Part shown: positions 11,351-22,681 of the stretch, piece by piece
How the letters are laid out: each line of letters starts with the position of its first letter
Position numbering within the stretch: position 1 is the first letter of the stretch
Assembly: GCA_964017045.1 (NCBI GenBank)
Contig: OZ024794.1
Span: 24,857,340 to 24,921,339, forward strand
Length of the DNA: 64,000 nt
DNA from: Omphiscola glabra
Taxonomy: Eukaryota; Mollusca; Gastropoda; Lymnaeidae
Direction: 5' to 3'
Made by a program: the position numbers and the translations under genes
Notes under the pieces: model-generated
The model's input: only the letters and a program-made list of their open reading frames with translations
Databases searched by the model: none
Told to the model about the DNA's origin: nothing

Positions 11351-11458
11351 AAAAGACATCTGAATAGCATTGAGCTTAATGGTACCCGGGTGCGAATGGC
11401 GGCGCTGCGTGTCCGGGTCCATTTTGACTAATGCTATTCGGATGTCATTTGTAGTAGG
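11341..11458. repeat. Near-complete hairpin palindrome
   Basis: Arms at about 11343-11398 and 11402-11455 are complementary almost to the loop. CATCTGAATAGCATT pairs with AATGCTATTCGGATG, and GGTACCCGGG pairs with GTCCGGGTCC allowing mismatches. It abuts the dispersed repeat at 11213-11350, so it could be one end of a foldback-type MITE. Confidence 0.7.
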
Positions 11459-11463
11459 TTTGT

Positions 11464-12542
11464 AACTCAATTTTTAAGCGTCTTTTTTCAATTTACCTGT
11501 CATTTGTTAGTTTTGTTTTTGTTAGATCCCATGTTTCATTTTTTCTTCCGTTTTTCATTGTATGTGTCGTTTGCGTATTGTTTTTCTTTTCATTGTACGA
11601 TTCATTTGTTGTTGTTTCTTTCATTTTTACATTTCATTTTGAATTTCGGTTCTTTTTTTTTTTTAATGTATTTGTCATTTGGATTATCTCGATGGCTTTC
11701 AACTAATGAAATACTCTAGTCGAAACGTTCTTAACTTAAAGCTCCGACAGATTTGCTATTGTTAGATACACACATAGTGTGTGTCTTATCTCCTTTCAGC
11801 TAAAACGACTGTTGTTCCTTGATATGTTTATTTCATTTGAGCTTCTAGGCGTCCTTCTAGAAGTCTCCCCCACCCGCACCCCCATCCCCCACCAGCACCC
11901 CATGCCCCACCCACACCCCCATCCTCCACCCGCCACCCCACCCCAAAAAAAACAAATAATAAGCAGTGGGCGAAGATGCCGGATACAATCTTATTTATCC
12001 CGCCTTTAAAATATCCCAGCAGGGGCTAGAATTAGCACGTGAACTATTTGGCCATCTAAGCAGTATAAAATAATGTACTTTTAAATATAGGCCGACCACA
12101 TAAGGTTGAATTGATTTCCTTTTACTGAATGAGGCTGGGTTGGGTTGGGTTGGGTTTTTTTTTTAGTCTTTAGTTTTTTGTTGTTTTTTTATTATCACAT
12201 AACAAACCCGCTGGTGGTGGTGGCACTTTATACTTCTAGGTGGCGTTACTATAGCGAGTTGTGCTAAAGTGGGGGAGGAAACGGTAAATAATTTTATTAC
12301 CTCTTTGGCCGCAGAATTATGGCCTTGTCTTTAGCCTCAGGGTTGATTAAAATGGAGATGCTGATGTACAAAGATGCTGGCCAACTTTATGAAACTACTT
12401 TAAAATGTAGGCAAAGATTATATTTTACGCCAAAGAGAAGTCACCTTAAAGGTTTGGCGTCCATTTATTATTTTGCGCTTTAAGATTGTAGCAATTTAAA
12501 CCGCACGCCGAAGGACTATTCAAACAACAAAAAGTAGAATAA
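11464..12542. other. T-rich intergenic DNA with a CCCCAC tract
   Basis: T-rich runs at 11490-11690, a C-rich CCCCACC/CCCATCC tract at 11865-11945 and GGGTT repeats at 12129-12150. No gene recognised. Confidence 0.5.
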
Positions 12543-12756
12543 GATTAGTACAGTGGTTCTCAACCTGTGGGTCGCGACCCCTATTGGGGGCCGCACAACC
12601 CTTTCACAAGGGTCACCCAAGACCATCGGAAAACACATATACTGTACAGTTATGACGTAGCAACGAAAATAATTTTGTTGCTTGGGGTCACCACAACATG
12701 AGGAACTGTATTAAAGGGTCGCATCATTAGAAAGGTTGAGAGCTACTGGATTAGTA
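12543..12756 (+). mobile_element. SPIN-like non-autonomous hAT element, copy 1
   Basis: The 198-bp element at 12551-12748 starts CAGTGGTTCTCAACCTGTGG and ends with the imperfect inverted terminus GGTTGAGAGCTACTG. It is flanked by a perfect 8-bp target-site duplication, GATTAGTA (12543-12550 and 12749-12756). The internal order GTCGCGACCCC, GACCATCGGAAAACACAT, GTAGCAACGAAAATAATTT, ACATGAGGAACTGTAT matches what I remember of SPIN (Space Invaders) MITEs. It has no coding capacity and would depend on a hAT transposase in trans. Confidence 0.88.
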
Positions 12757-13235
12757 GATTGCCAGATGTAAAGATATATATATAAAATATATTAACAGTA
12801 CAAAATTATATTTCATTCCATTTGACTTCCCTTCTATAGTTGAGTGATCACATTGTAACTTAAATAAACTATCTCAATGATTTCTCCTCATTTCGCCTGG
12901 TTTCCCCAGACAAGTTTGCAAGGAGTCGCCTACCCTTTTTTTTTAGTTACTATAAAATATTACTCTACTTATACAACATATAAGAAAAGCGCCTTGTATC
13001 TATATTTAAGCATGGGATAACCATATTTCATGACTAACTGACGAATGGGAGAATCCCGCATAGTCTGAAGCGTCACATGGAATGTTTTGAGAAATAATGT
13101 TTTATTATTTTTAAAAAATTTATTACTTTTATTTTATTAATTTTTTATTAAATTATTTTTAATTTTTTTTTTTGGGGGGGGGGGGGGGGAAAGGGGGGGG
13201 GGGAATCAGAAAGACAATCAAACGTCAACCAAGTT
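12757..13235. other. AT-rich DNA with a long G tract
   Basis: Contains AT repeats near 12775-12790, T-rich sequence and a poly-G tract near 13175-13202. No gene seen. Confidence 0.5.
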
Positions 13236-13745
13236 TTTCTTCTTCAAAGAAGAAGTTTGAAAGAAGAAGGTTAACAGCAGAAGTTTGAAAGAATAAGTTT
13301 GAAAGAAGAAGTTTGGAAGAAGAAGGTTAACAGCAGAAGTTTGAAAGAAGAAAATTAACAGCAGAAGTTTGAAAGAAGGAGTTTGAAAGAAAAAGGTTAA
13401 CAGCAGAAGTTTGAAAGAAGGAGTTTGAAAGAAAAAGGTTAACAGCAGAAGTTTGAAAGAAGAAGTTTGAAAGAAGAAGTTTGAAAGAGGAAGTTTGAAA
13501 TAAGAAGTTTGAAAGAAGAAGTTTGAAAGAAGAAGTTTGAAAGAAGAAGTTTGAAAGAAGAAGTTTGAAAGAAGAAGGTTAACAGCAGAAGTTTGAAAGA
13601 AGAAGGTTAACAGCAGAAGTTTGAAAGAAGAAGGTTAACAGCAGAAGTTTGAAATAAGAAGTTTGAAAGAAGAAGTTTGAAAGAAGAAGTTTGAAAGAAG
13701 AAGTTTGAAAGAACAAGCTTGACAGAATAGGCGTGAAAGAAGAGG
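13236..13745. repeat. 14/28-bp purine-rich minisatellite
   Basis: About 500 bp built from the 14-mer AGAAGTTTGAAAGA, alternating with an insert carrying AGGTTAACAGC, which gives 28-bp composite units. Confidence 0.9.
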
Positions 13746-15884
13746 CTTGAGAGAACAAGCGTGTAGCAGTTCCATTTGAACAAGAATCAAGGTAACCATG
13801 TTATAATTGGTAAGTACGGAGGAATGGGGACAGTCACCGGGACAGTCACTGGGACAGTCACTAGGACATTTTTAGAACGGTTCAATCTTCACAGTCCTTA
13901 AAAGTGAAAATTTTAAGAATATATCAAGGGCCTCAAAATTTTCGAGTTGTAAGGGCCCCCCCCCCCCGGGTCCTCTGATAACTCCTGGTCACCGCACATT
14001 ATATATTACAGAAAAATACTCATCTGGTCCAGGTGGAATGTACGATACCATAGCACTAATATTTTTTTTTACCCGTGTCTTGCCTTGAAAAGAGAAAAAC
14101 AAATCTTGCCACTTTGCTTCATATTTTATGTTTTGTGCCACCATAGAATTGCGAAATCTCCTTTCAATGACAATTACATTACATAAATAAAATTTAAAAC
14201 CAAAGTTGTGAGAAACCTTATGAAACACAAAGTCTAACGTTTAGATAGAAGGGAGCATGCTTTACTGTGTTTGTTTCATAACAAAATTTCTCTCCGTAAC
14301 CAGCTCTCGCCCTGGCCTTTAATATCCGACCTGCCTCCATGTGCCACAGAGGATTTGGCAACTAACAAACAAACAAACAAAATACTGTAATTACATTTTT
14401 TTAGAACGCCAATAATTTTTGTGCTGTTTGGGAAGGGAATCATTCCCAAGTTCCTTGTTGTAAATATGCAAAAATTGTTGTTCACGTTGTTAAAAAACAA
14501 AAAGTGATTGCAATTATGAAAAGAGGAACATATCTGAAAAACTATGCGGCACGTAACTTTGGGAAATTGGAAAAACTGCAAGATAAGACGAGCGCCAAGT
14601 CAAACTCATGTAGCAACTGATGTTTGTGTAAATAGCTGGAGAGTGCAGCCAAATTTGCGTGTTTGAATTCAAAAATAAATAATTGCAGATGGCATACCGC
14701 TTGATAATTTAGTCTTTACAAGTAGAATTATAGCCTTATTACATTAAAGATTCTAATACATGGATGATCAGGCAGGTAATTTCAACCTTCTAGTAGCCCT
14801 CAGTGACGCCGGGGCAACGAAACTAAACTAGGCAATTCCGGTCAACGGGAACAATGGTAAGCCTACCTAATGCAGAACTTGCGCTCTTTACCTCTTCAAC
14901 TTCTTGGGTCTACACTTCTAAAGCCACCTTAAACTATACTACGTAGCACAGTGGGACAATACATACAGTCAAATTAAAAGTGTTGTGATACAGAACCTTC
15001 GAAATAAACTTCTACAGCTCATCGGAACTGTAATTCTATACACATCCAGCACATTGGAACTATACTTTTAAATCATCTTAGAACTTCACCAATCCAGTAC
15101 CTCGAACTATACTCTGGCAGTTCATTGTAAAGACTATTATACAGCACTTTGTTTTCTTGTTGATACTCTACCCATAACCCAGGCTCCACGTCATGGTTCT
15201 TGGAACACGCTTAAATTTGATCTCTATCAGAAATAGTTCACAATATCAATTTCAATCTTAAAGTAACCAATGTTTTAGGTCACTACATTTTTTTAAAACT
15301 ATTAATATTATTTAGTATTTTAAAAAAAAACATTTCCACACCTGGCCATTTTTTGGGACATAAATATTAAATTATATTTATGCATTGAAGTCACACTAGT
15401 GTGTCACAAAGCTTTTAGCAAAGGATGTGATGTTTTTCTCTAGAAACCATTTCGCCGGCTTTATGCACGAGTGGGTCCTGTGTCAAGGCTTAGTGTTGTA
15501 TATATGGAGAGATATTGTTTAATGACGTAAAAGGTCTTAAATTCGCATTTTTTATTTTTTTTTAAAACCTATGTTAAAGATAGTAGAACTCTTCATTACT
15601 ATGTTGTAGAATACACCAGGTATTTCAGTCGAGTAGATCAGCTTCTACATCCTTAATGATTTATTTTGCACCATTTTTGTTCTCTACTGCATTATAAATG
15701 GTATACGTCTGGATATGTTGTCTTGTTTTGGTAGTAACGAACATATCTTTTTCTGTGTCTTTTTTGTTTTTCGTTTCATATCTATATAAGTGTTCGCATA
15801 TTTAAGATTAATATTCTAACTGATGATGGCTTGTGTGTGATACTATTTACTTTGCATTTTGTCTTTATTACTTTACTTAAATTT
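13746..15884. other. Intergenic DNA, no gene recognised
   Basis: Holds three copies of GGGACAGTCACT at 13835-13862, a C/G homopolymer near 13957-13969, and degenerate repeats containing GGAACTATA-like words near 14990-15150. ORFs of 79 and 101 codons (minus strand, 13989-14228 and 14276-14581) resemble no known family. Confidence 0.45.
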
Positions 15885-16095
15885 GATCATTCTGGTATAC
15901 TGAGAAGGACTGAGGCTGTTGTCATTCTTGTATACTCAGATGGTCTAATAATGTTATCATTCTGGTATATTGAAATGGTCCAATAATGTTATAATTCTGA
16001 AATTGTGAGATAGACTGAGGCTGTTCTGTTATCATTCGGGTATACAAAATGGTTCTTAATGTGTTATCAATCTGATATACTCATATGGTCAGAGT
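15885..16095. repeat. Degenerate repeat, units of about 50 bp
   Basis: Diverged units sharing TTATCATTCTGGTATACT and ATGGTCTAATAATG. The period is irregular. Confidence 0.6.
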
Positions 16096-16122
16096 TAGTT
16101 AATCTAGTTAAAAATGTGTAGT

Positions 16123-16323
16123 ATCCCACCCAGGGCCGGTCCTAACAGTTGCGGGGCCCTATGAGAAACGGATTGCGCGGGGCCCAGTCTGGGTAGGGAT
16201 ACGGATAATAAGTGAAAATTAAGATTTTGTAATAGAAAATAAATTCGCGCGGGGCCTAAGAAAGTGCGGGGCCCACTGCGGCCGCATAGGTTGCAATGGC
16301 CTAAGGCCGGCCCTGATCCCACC
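16123..16323 (+). mobile_element. hAT-type MITE with CAGGGCCGG termini
   Basis: The 185-bp element at 16131-16315 starts CAGGGCCGGTCCTAA and ends CTAAGGCCGGCCCTG. It has a perfect 8-bp target-site duplication ATCCCACC (16123-16130 and 16316-16323). Termini and duplication length fit hAT. It is GC-rich with several GGGGCC words and has no coding sequence. Related fragments lie near 17015-17055 and 35375-35430. Confidence 0.85.
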
Positions 16324-17539
16324 CCTCTAATACAATCAATTTGTGTTAAAGCTTTTCAAATGTTATAAAAACTATGCACCTTAAACATGCTAACATAAAT
16401 TGGTCATGGGGTACATTTAAAAAAAAGATTTTTGGTCTAGTAGAGTAGATGGTTGTTATATGCCAAAAATATAAAATTTTGAATGAGGAAAAAAAATGGT
16501 AGGACGCAAAAAGTTTCCAGACGAACGCATCGGTCAATCTGACATGTCTCAAGTTTTGAGTGACTGAAGTCACGGACAGAAAACATCAATCGTTATGACT
16601 ATTCTATATTGCAATCTCCTGAATCTCCTCACAATCTTACACTCACTGCAAAGCCGCAGACATGTCCCCTTTAAAAATGGAAACAAAATTGCCTTCAGTA
16701 ACCTTACATGGTTGCAAAGCAGAGCGTCGCACGAACGTAATCAGCTTTGTTATATCCAGTGTTGTTTGAAGTAAAAGACAAACAGAAAGAATGAGGGGAG
16801 ACTATTACGAACAAATAACAAAGGTTTATTTTTGTACTGGTATCTTTCACAAAGTTTTCAATTATTTATAGGAACATTTGTGATTTTTTTTCTCCCACAT
16901 GATCTTTGTTAAAACTTGATTTAGCAAAGCATCAGTCTGGAGGGCAGAGGGCATAGGCTGCGTTGAAAGATTCGATTCCTGTTTCGGAAATATGAAGCAT
17001 GACCGACGGTAAGGGGATTGCGGGGCCCTGGGCAAAGTTTTAATTTGAGGGGCCTCTGACACTGATCGATAGGATATTAAGGATTATAGTCCTACTGGTC
17101 ATAAGGGGACACGTCACACCGAGTGTTTGTTCCCTTGCATAGTTTCCAAAATAATAAAAATTACAACCAAAAGCTGAATTTGAGTGAGGAATAAAAACTC
17201 TATAAAAAATCAGCAATGAAATCTATGTTTGCTTTTGTTTGACTGCTTCATTTTATTGATTTATATATATCTTATTTTCTGTTCACCGAAAACAACAAAA
17301 CATTTTTGACATTTCTGAACTTACAATTTTTAATTCCCATCAATTACTGATTACCTTTTTTTAATAATAAAAGCAAGGGCAGTGCATATAACCGAAGTTT
17401 TGTATACACGGCGTTCTGGAAATAGACGCTCTACTGTTACTTATTATTTGGGGGGGGGGGGGGCGCAATGTTAGGAGTTCGCCCCGTGCGGCATTTAGCC
17501 AAGGTTCGCAAATGATCATATAAAATACCATGAAGGTCA
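16324..17539. other. Intergenic DNA with a MITE-like scrap
   Basis: A GCGGGGCCCTGGGC segment near 17017 and GGGGCCTC near 17048 resemble the MITE at 16131. A poly-G tract lies at 17450-17462. No gene recognised. Confidence 0.5.
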
Positions 17540-17940
17540 ACAAAGCACAATTGCAGCTATTGGAAACGTGTCTCTGAGGATCCCAACGTCTGATCTCATT
17601 AACCATATGAAATATTCTACAACAGAAAGATGATTCATGCCGCTGTGGCGTCTCGTCTCCTGATTCATGCTGGCCTGCCCCCTTTCTTCGCCTATTTCTG
17701 GGCTCTCTAAAAAAAACTCCGCCTGATACTTTTGTTTTGCGATGCAGTTTTCTTGGCAGCGATCCTTGTCTATGCAAACCTTGTACAAGGTGAAGAAACG
17801 GTTTTAGACCTTGCATCTTGCTTAATGGCTACATCAAGTTTCAGCGCCGAGATCTGCACGATTTTGATGACCGCGTTGACGGCAAACGTGACGTCATACC
17901 ATAGCACAATGGCAAACAGAAATTCAAATTCCCCCCCTCA
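17540..17940 (-). pseudogene. DUF4371 / hAT transposase remnant, C-terminal half
   Basis: On the minus strand, from about 17938, the frame reads FEFLFAIVLWYDV, then FAVNAVIKIVQ, then KLDVAIKQ. This fits the FEFL...VWYDILF.IN..SK.LQ segment of DUF4371/ZMYM1-like transposases. The frame shifts near 17790. The next frame gives a basic segment followed by NHLSVVEYFIWLM, which corresponds to the ESFRVxYF region before the dimerisation domain. It covers a more C-terminal part of the family than the fragment at 711-1110, and the two cannot belong to one collinear copy given their order on the minus strand. Stops and the shift make it dead. Overlapping ORFs on both strands are shadows. Confidence 0.6.
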
Positions 17941-18009
17941 TGCCCCCTCCGGCTGTAAGTTTACAAGACAAACATCTTCACGTTTCACTTTAAGATCTTT
18001 ACGCTTTGA

Positions 18010-18500
18010 ACTTGGAGGGACAGTACGAGGAGGAAAAAGGAAGTGACTGAACTTGGAGGGACAGTACGGGGGAAAAAAAGGAAGTGACTGAACTTGGAGG
18101 GACAGTACGGGGGGAAAAAAGGAAGTGACTGAACTTGGAGGGATATTACGGGGGAAAAAAGGAAGTGACTGAACTTGGAGGGATATTACGGGGGAAAAAG
18201 GAAGTGACTGAACTTGGAGGGATATTACCGGGAAAACAAGGAAGTGACTGAACTTGGAGGGATATTACGGGGAAAAAAGGAAGTGACTGAACTTGGAGGG
18301 ATATTACAGGATAAAAAGGAAGTGACTGAACTTGGAGGGATATTACGGGGGGGGGGGGGGGGGGGAAAGGAAGTGACTGAACTTGGAGGTATATTACAGG
18401 AAAAAAAAGAAGTAACTGAACTTGGAGGGATATTACGGGGGGGGGGGGAAGGAAGTGACTGAACTTGGAGGGATATTACGGGGAAAAAAAGGAAGCGACT
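18010..18500. repeat. Minisatellite of about 36-50 bp with homopolymer spacers
   Basis: About 12 units containing GGAAGTGACTGAACTTGGAG. They are separated by G-then-A tracts of variable length, including G runs over 15 bp near 18347-18365. Unit length changes only with the tract. Confidence 0.92.
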
Positions 18501-19045
18501 GATCATTTGATTATCTTGTACCTGCAAACTTGTGTTGACTGGAAGTTATGAAACTGTAAGGCATGGCTATATTAATAATATATAATAGTAAAGGGATACT
18601 ATCGGGGCCCCACCATCTGTCACCTCGTTCGCTACCGCCTAATAGATAAGGCTCGATGGGATGATAGATTCTTCTCCACCATTATTTTTTTTTCCTAGAC
18701 CTTTTTTTTATCATGTGTTAAGTGAAAGGATGACGTCACTTAATGATTTTTATGTCGAGACGTTTTTATATTATTTTTTTATATTAATATTTTGTGTTTC
18801 TTTTGTATTTGACTAATTTTTTTTTAATATTGAGTTCGTTTGAGCTGGTGAAAAGTTGATGTTCATTAGAATGGCTTTGATGAATGAAATTGTAAATATG
18901 ATTTTATTACATTTTCTTTAATATGACAGCAAAGTGCACTAATACAGAATTTAAAATTTCCTTATGTTTAAAGTAATTAAATTAGGGATCAAACAATGAC
19001 CAAGAAGCTAAAATGCATAGAATCATCATGTTCTGTTATTTCTTT
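18501..19045. other. AT-rich DNA, nothing recognised
   Basis: T- and A-rich sequence leading to the hAT-like element. No coding signal. Confidence 0.5.
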
Positions 19046-19765
19046 GTTCTTACTAGAGACCGATCGAAAGGGATTTTCTGATTTCGGCCTGAATCAAAAC
19101 CAGACCAAAAGTTAACGAGACTTTCGGCCGAATCCGAAGCCGAAGCCGAAACCACAAGCTTAAAGAGACTTTCAACCGTAACCGAAATATTTAGATATTT
19201 CGAAACTCGTTCGCGCATACATTCTGCGTACATCCAAAAATAATTGGGAAAATTATCACTATTTATATTCTTTTTATAAAAATTATATTATCGGGAATTT
19301 TAATAGCTAAACATCCAATGAATACTAAAGCTTTCACCATTTGAAATAAAAATGAATTTAACGTTGTTAAAAATGTATTTTTTAAAAGTATGGAATGAGA
19401 ATATGTTGACTTGCGTGCGCGGGGTGGGGGGGGGGGGGGGGGAATTCAGGCTAAATAGACACCTGGGCTCCCTTCGCTGTTATAATATAATTACAATGAT
19501 ACCCAGACATAAAGGGTATCGAATGAAAGCTTAGACTACGCCTTTTGTATTGATATTTCCCTCTAAGATGTCCAGACATTAACCTTGAATGAACTCTTTG
19601 TTCCGCTAGCCCATACATTTTCTTCGAAACACGCGTTCTAACTGGTCGACATTTACATTGTTCGTTTAACCGCAATTATTATATATCGACAATTTTGTAT
19701 ACGACCCATATTAAACAAGAGTCGAACGAATGTTGAGCTACATCGAGAATGATGACACAGTGCAG

Positions 19766-20076
19766 AAATGGTTACACTGGAACGCCCCAAAATAGAACAA
19801 AATGGTTACACTGGAACGCCCCAAAATAGAACAAAATGGTTACACTGGAACGCCCCAAAATAGAACAAAATGGTTACACTGGAACGCCCCAAAATAGAAC
19901 AAAATGGTTACACTGGAACGCCCCAAAATAGAACAAAATGGTTACACTGGAACGCCCCAAAATAGAACAAAATGGTTACACTGAAACGCCCCAAAATAGA
20001 ACAAAATGGTTACACTGGAACGCCCCAAAATAGAACAAAATGGTTACACTGGAACGCCCCCAAAATAGAACAATAT
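19766..20076. repeat. 34-bp minisatellite, nine copies
   Basis: Nearly identical units containing GGTTACACTGGAACGCCCC and AAAATAGAAC. There is one substitution near 19983 and one inserted C in the last unit. The high identity implies recent expansion. Confidence 0.95.
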
Positions 20077-20319
20077 GGTCTCATAACAAGAATTAACCAT
20101 CTCAAAAACGTTCCATACCGTAATGTAATAGTAAGTAGACACACAGTATAATATATACAATATCTACTCGCATCGCATGTCTAAATAAAATGTGCGTTTA
20201 CGCCACACATTAAAATAATAGCTATTTCAATTTTTTTTTTTAAAGTTCACTAGTGCTCCATCACAACATTTAACGTGTCGGGCCGCGGGTTCCCCCCCCC
20301 CCCCCCCCCCCCCCCCCCA

Positions 20320-21031
20320 TTAAATCTTTCGCTGCGGAATATTTTTATCGAAAAAATGTACATTTTTTTTCGAAGAGCAAAAAAGAGTGAGAGGTTGGGT
20401 TTATTAAAAAAATATTAAAAATATTATTGTTTGGTTTATTTATAAGACTAAACTTGGTATCAAATGAAAGATAAATGGAGTATATGTTTGTAAAGTTATA
20501 TCTTCAGTTTAAATAAAAATAAGTTACAGAAAAGAACCATAAAATGCGAAAACATTATGTGCTAAACCATTTTTTCCCCAATTCATATGATGTACGCAAA
20601 CCTCATCTTCACTTCTATAACTGAAATCTTCTGAAAACTACTACTATCGAACGATGTATCTAATTATAAAGTATCTTCACTATCAAAAGAAATAGTATAA
20701 AACAATTCCAAAGCTTTTTGGGCTGTTAATCGTCTAGGAAACATACTCACCTTTTAGGGCTAAGTGTAGCAATAGCAACAGTAGAAAAATCGCAAAGAAA
20801 ATAATTAAAATAATGCTTCAAATGACAACAAATAAACCTTGGTTTCGCTTGTAAACAATGAAGTACCACTCTTCTATGTAAAAGTCCTATTTAAAAATAG
20901 CTATTAAAAAGTTTAACCGAGAAATAGCAAAGAAACAAACATGATATTGAAACAACGCAGAGTGCGTTGGTCCGTGCTTTTGAGATCGGCGGATGAACGC
21001 AGGGTGCGTTGCTCAGCAGCGAAAGAGTTAA
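20320..21031. mobile_element. TTAA-flanked non-autonomous element (piggyBac-like)
   Basis: The core at 20324-21027 is flanked by TTAA at both ends (20320-20323 and 21028-21031). Terminal inverted repeats ATCTTTCGCTGC and, on the other strand, CTCTTTCGCTGC match at 11 of 12 bases. TTAA duplication is the hallmark of piggyBac, but the TIR is not one I can assign. It contains the dispersed segment also found at 11213-11350. No transposase ORF is present. Confidence 0.55.
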
Positions 21032-21526
21032 GCCTAGGAGCCAGATTTTAATTTCTGTTAAAATATTATGGTCTAAAACTACAGCAAGCTGTAATGGGAA
21101 GAGAAGTGATGGATCGAAAATTCAGTATTTAAATTTTAAATTGTACAGCTGCTTGGTGACTTCTAAAAAATAGATTTCAAATGCCGCTTACTAGATGTTA
21201 TAGAGCATGATAAGATCTAACGCTGCTGTGTGGAGCTGTTGAGAATGGTTTTTTTAAACGTAGTCTTGACAAAGGAGAGCCTATGATAACATTAAAACCA
21301 TCCATGCATTGTGCACGTCTGTCAGTTTAGCCAAATTTGAATTCCAGAGTTGATTGGAAAATTGTACATCCACATACAACATTTTACCCCATTTTTGTGT
21401 TAACACCGTAAGCAATCGAATAAGAAGAACTGTGATTGCCCTGTGCGGTCTCGAACTCAATAAACCACACAGGATATTATCTTTTAGAGAATTGCGTTTT
21501 TAATAACTTAACTACCAATGTGCTTG

Positions 21527-21721
21527 CCTTAGACTAGCTGTTCTCAACCTGTGGAGTCGCGACCCTTTCTCAGGGGTCGCCTAAGACCGTCGGAAAACAC
21601 ATGTACTCTACAACTATAAAGTAGCAACGAAAATAATTGTGTAGCTTGGGGGTCGCCACAACACGAGGAACTGTATGAAAGGGTCGCGGCGTTAGGAAGG
21701 TTGAGAACCACTGCCTAAGAC
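21527..21721 (+). mobile_element. SPIN-like non-autonomous hAT element, copy 2
   Basis: The 179-bp element at 21535-21713 starts TAGCTGTTCTCAACCTGTGG and ends GGTTGAGAACCACTG. Flanks CCTTAGAC and CCTAAGAC match at 7 of 8. The internal blocks follow the same order as copy 1 (GTCGGAAAACACATG, GTAGCAACGAAAATAAT, ACACGAGGAACTGTAT). It lies inside the larger hAT-like element, so it inserted later. Confidence 0.87.
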
Positions 21722-22681
21722 CTTTTCTCATCCTTATGAAACTTATCGCTGGACTATATTATATTATCCGGTATATTTATTTGTGTTAACTTACATAAGC
21801 ATTTGAGTGGATTTCTTTACAAAACTTGTATTTTATTGCAAATCAGACATGCGCTAATTGACCAACAAACTCTTTGGAACTTGAAACTACGTTCTTGAGA
21901 GCTGAAAACTACACTGACACTAACCCAGGGGTAAACACGTCTGTAAACTACACTGACACTAACACAGGGGTAAACAGGTCTGTATTACAAAAGCACTGAG
22001 GATGCGTATGCCAGCGGAGTAAAAAAAAAAAAGGGGTGGGGGTGGTATTTCTACAATAATTAGTCTCTATAATCGAAGCAACTGTCACCTGAAATCTGTT
22101 AAATCCATGATCGCCCGTGACAACATTTGTAAGCCCCGTGACAACATTTTTAAGCATGATAACGATAAATCAAAATGAATGTCGCAAATGAATAAATAGA
22201 ATAAACCTAGGGTTCTTAAATTTTATTTTTTACAAAATTGAAACAAACACATAATATAAATATTACCATTCCCTTAGTTGTTTTCTTTTCCTCAAAAATG
22301 TTTACCTTTGCCTAAGCCTTGTTGAAATTTTATTTTTGGAAATATTTTGACAAGGAGGTCATCATGCAGCTGTGAGCAGTGTTCGCAGAGGATTAGTCAT
22401 GTATCATACGATGACAGCAAGACGTCGTATGAATATCGGATTGCCGGCCGATAGACAGACAGAGACAGTCTGATTTCTGGTAGACGATCGCAAGCCTCAA
22501 TCGCTTTCGGCCAATTTCGAAAATAACTAAACGCAAACTTTTCTGTTTCGGCCAAAACCGAAAATAAACCGAAAGTTAACTTTTATGTTTCGATCAAAAC
22601 CGAAACTACGCCGAAAGTGATCCCGTGGCAACTTTCGGCACCGAAACCGAAACCGACAATGAGTCGGTCTCTAGTACTTAC

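Larger units (their letters stand above)
19046..22681. mobile_element. Large hAT-like element with nested insertions
   Basis: The left terminus TAGAGACCGATCG (from 19054) and the right terminus CGAGTC-type end TCGGTCTCTA (to 22673) are inverted copies over TAGAGACCGA. That sequence fits the hAT terminal pattern YARNG. Flanks GTTCTTAC (19046-19053) and GTACTTAC (22674-22681) match at 7 of 8 bases. Both subterminal regions (19060-19190 and 22490-22670) are full of CCGAAA/TTTCGG motifs, typical of transposase-binding subterminal repeats. The 3.6-kb interior encodes no visible transposase and contains a 34-bp array, a TTAA-flanked element and a SPIN-like MITE. An alternative is two separate small elements that share termini. 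Confidence 0.65.

Noticed and set aside
17732..18046. Plus-strand ORF with a signal-peptide-like start
   Set aside because: It is antisense to a recognisable DUF4371 remnant and runs into a minisatellite. The N-terminal hydrophobicity is probably accidental.
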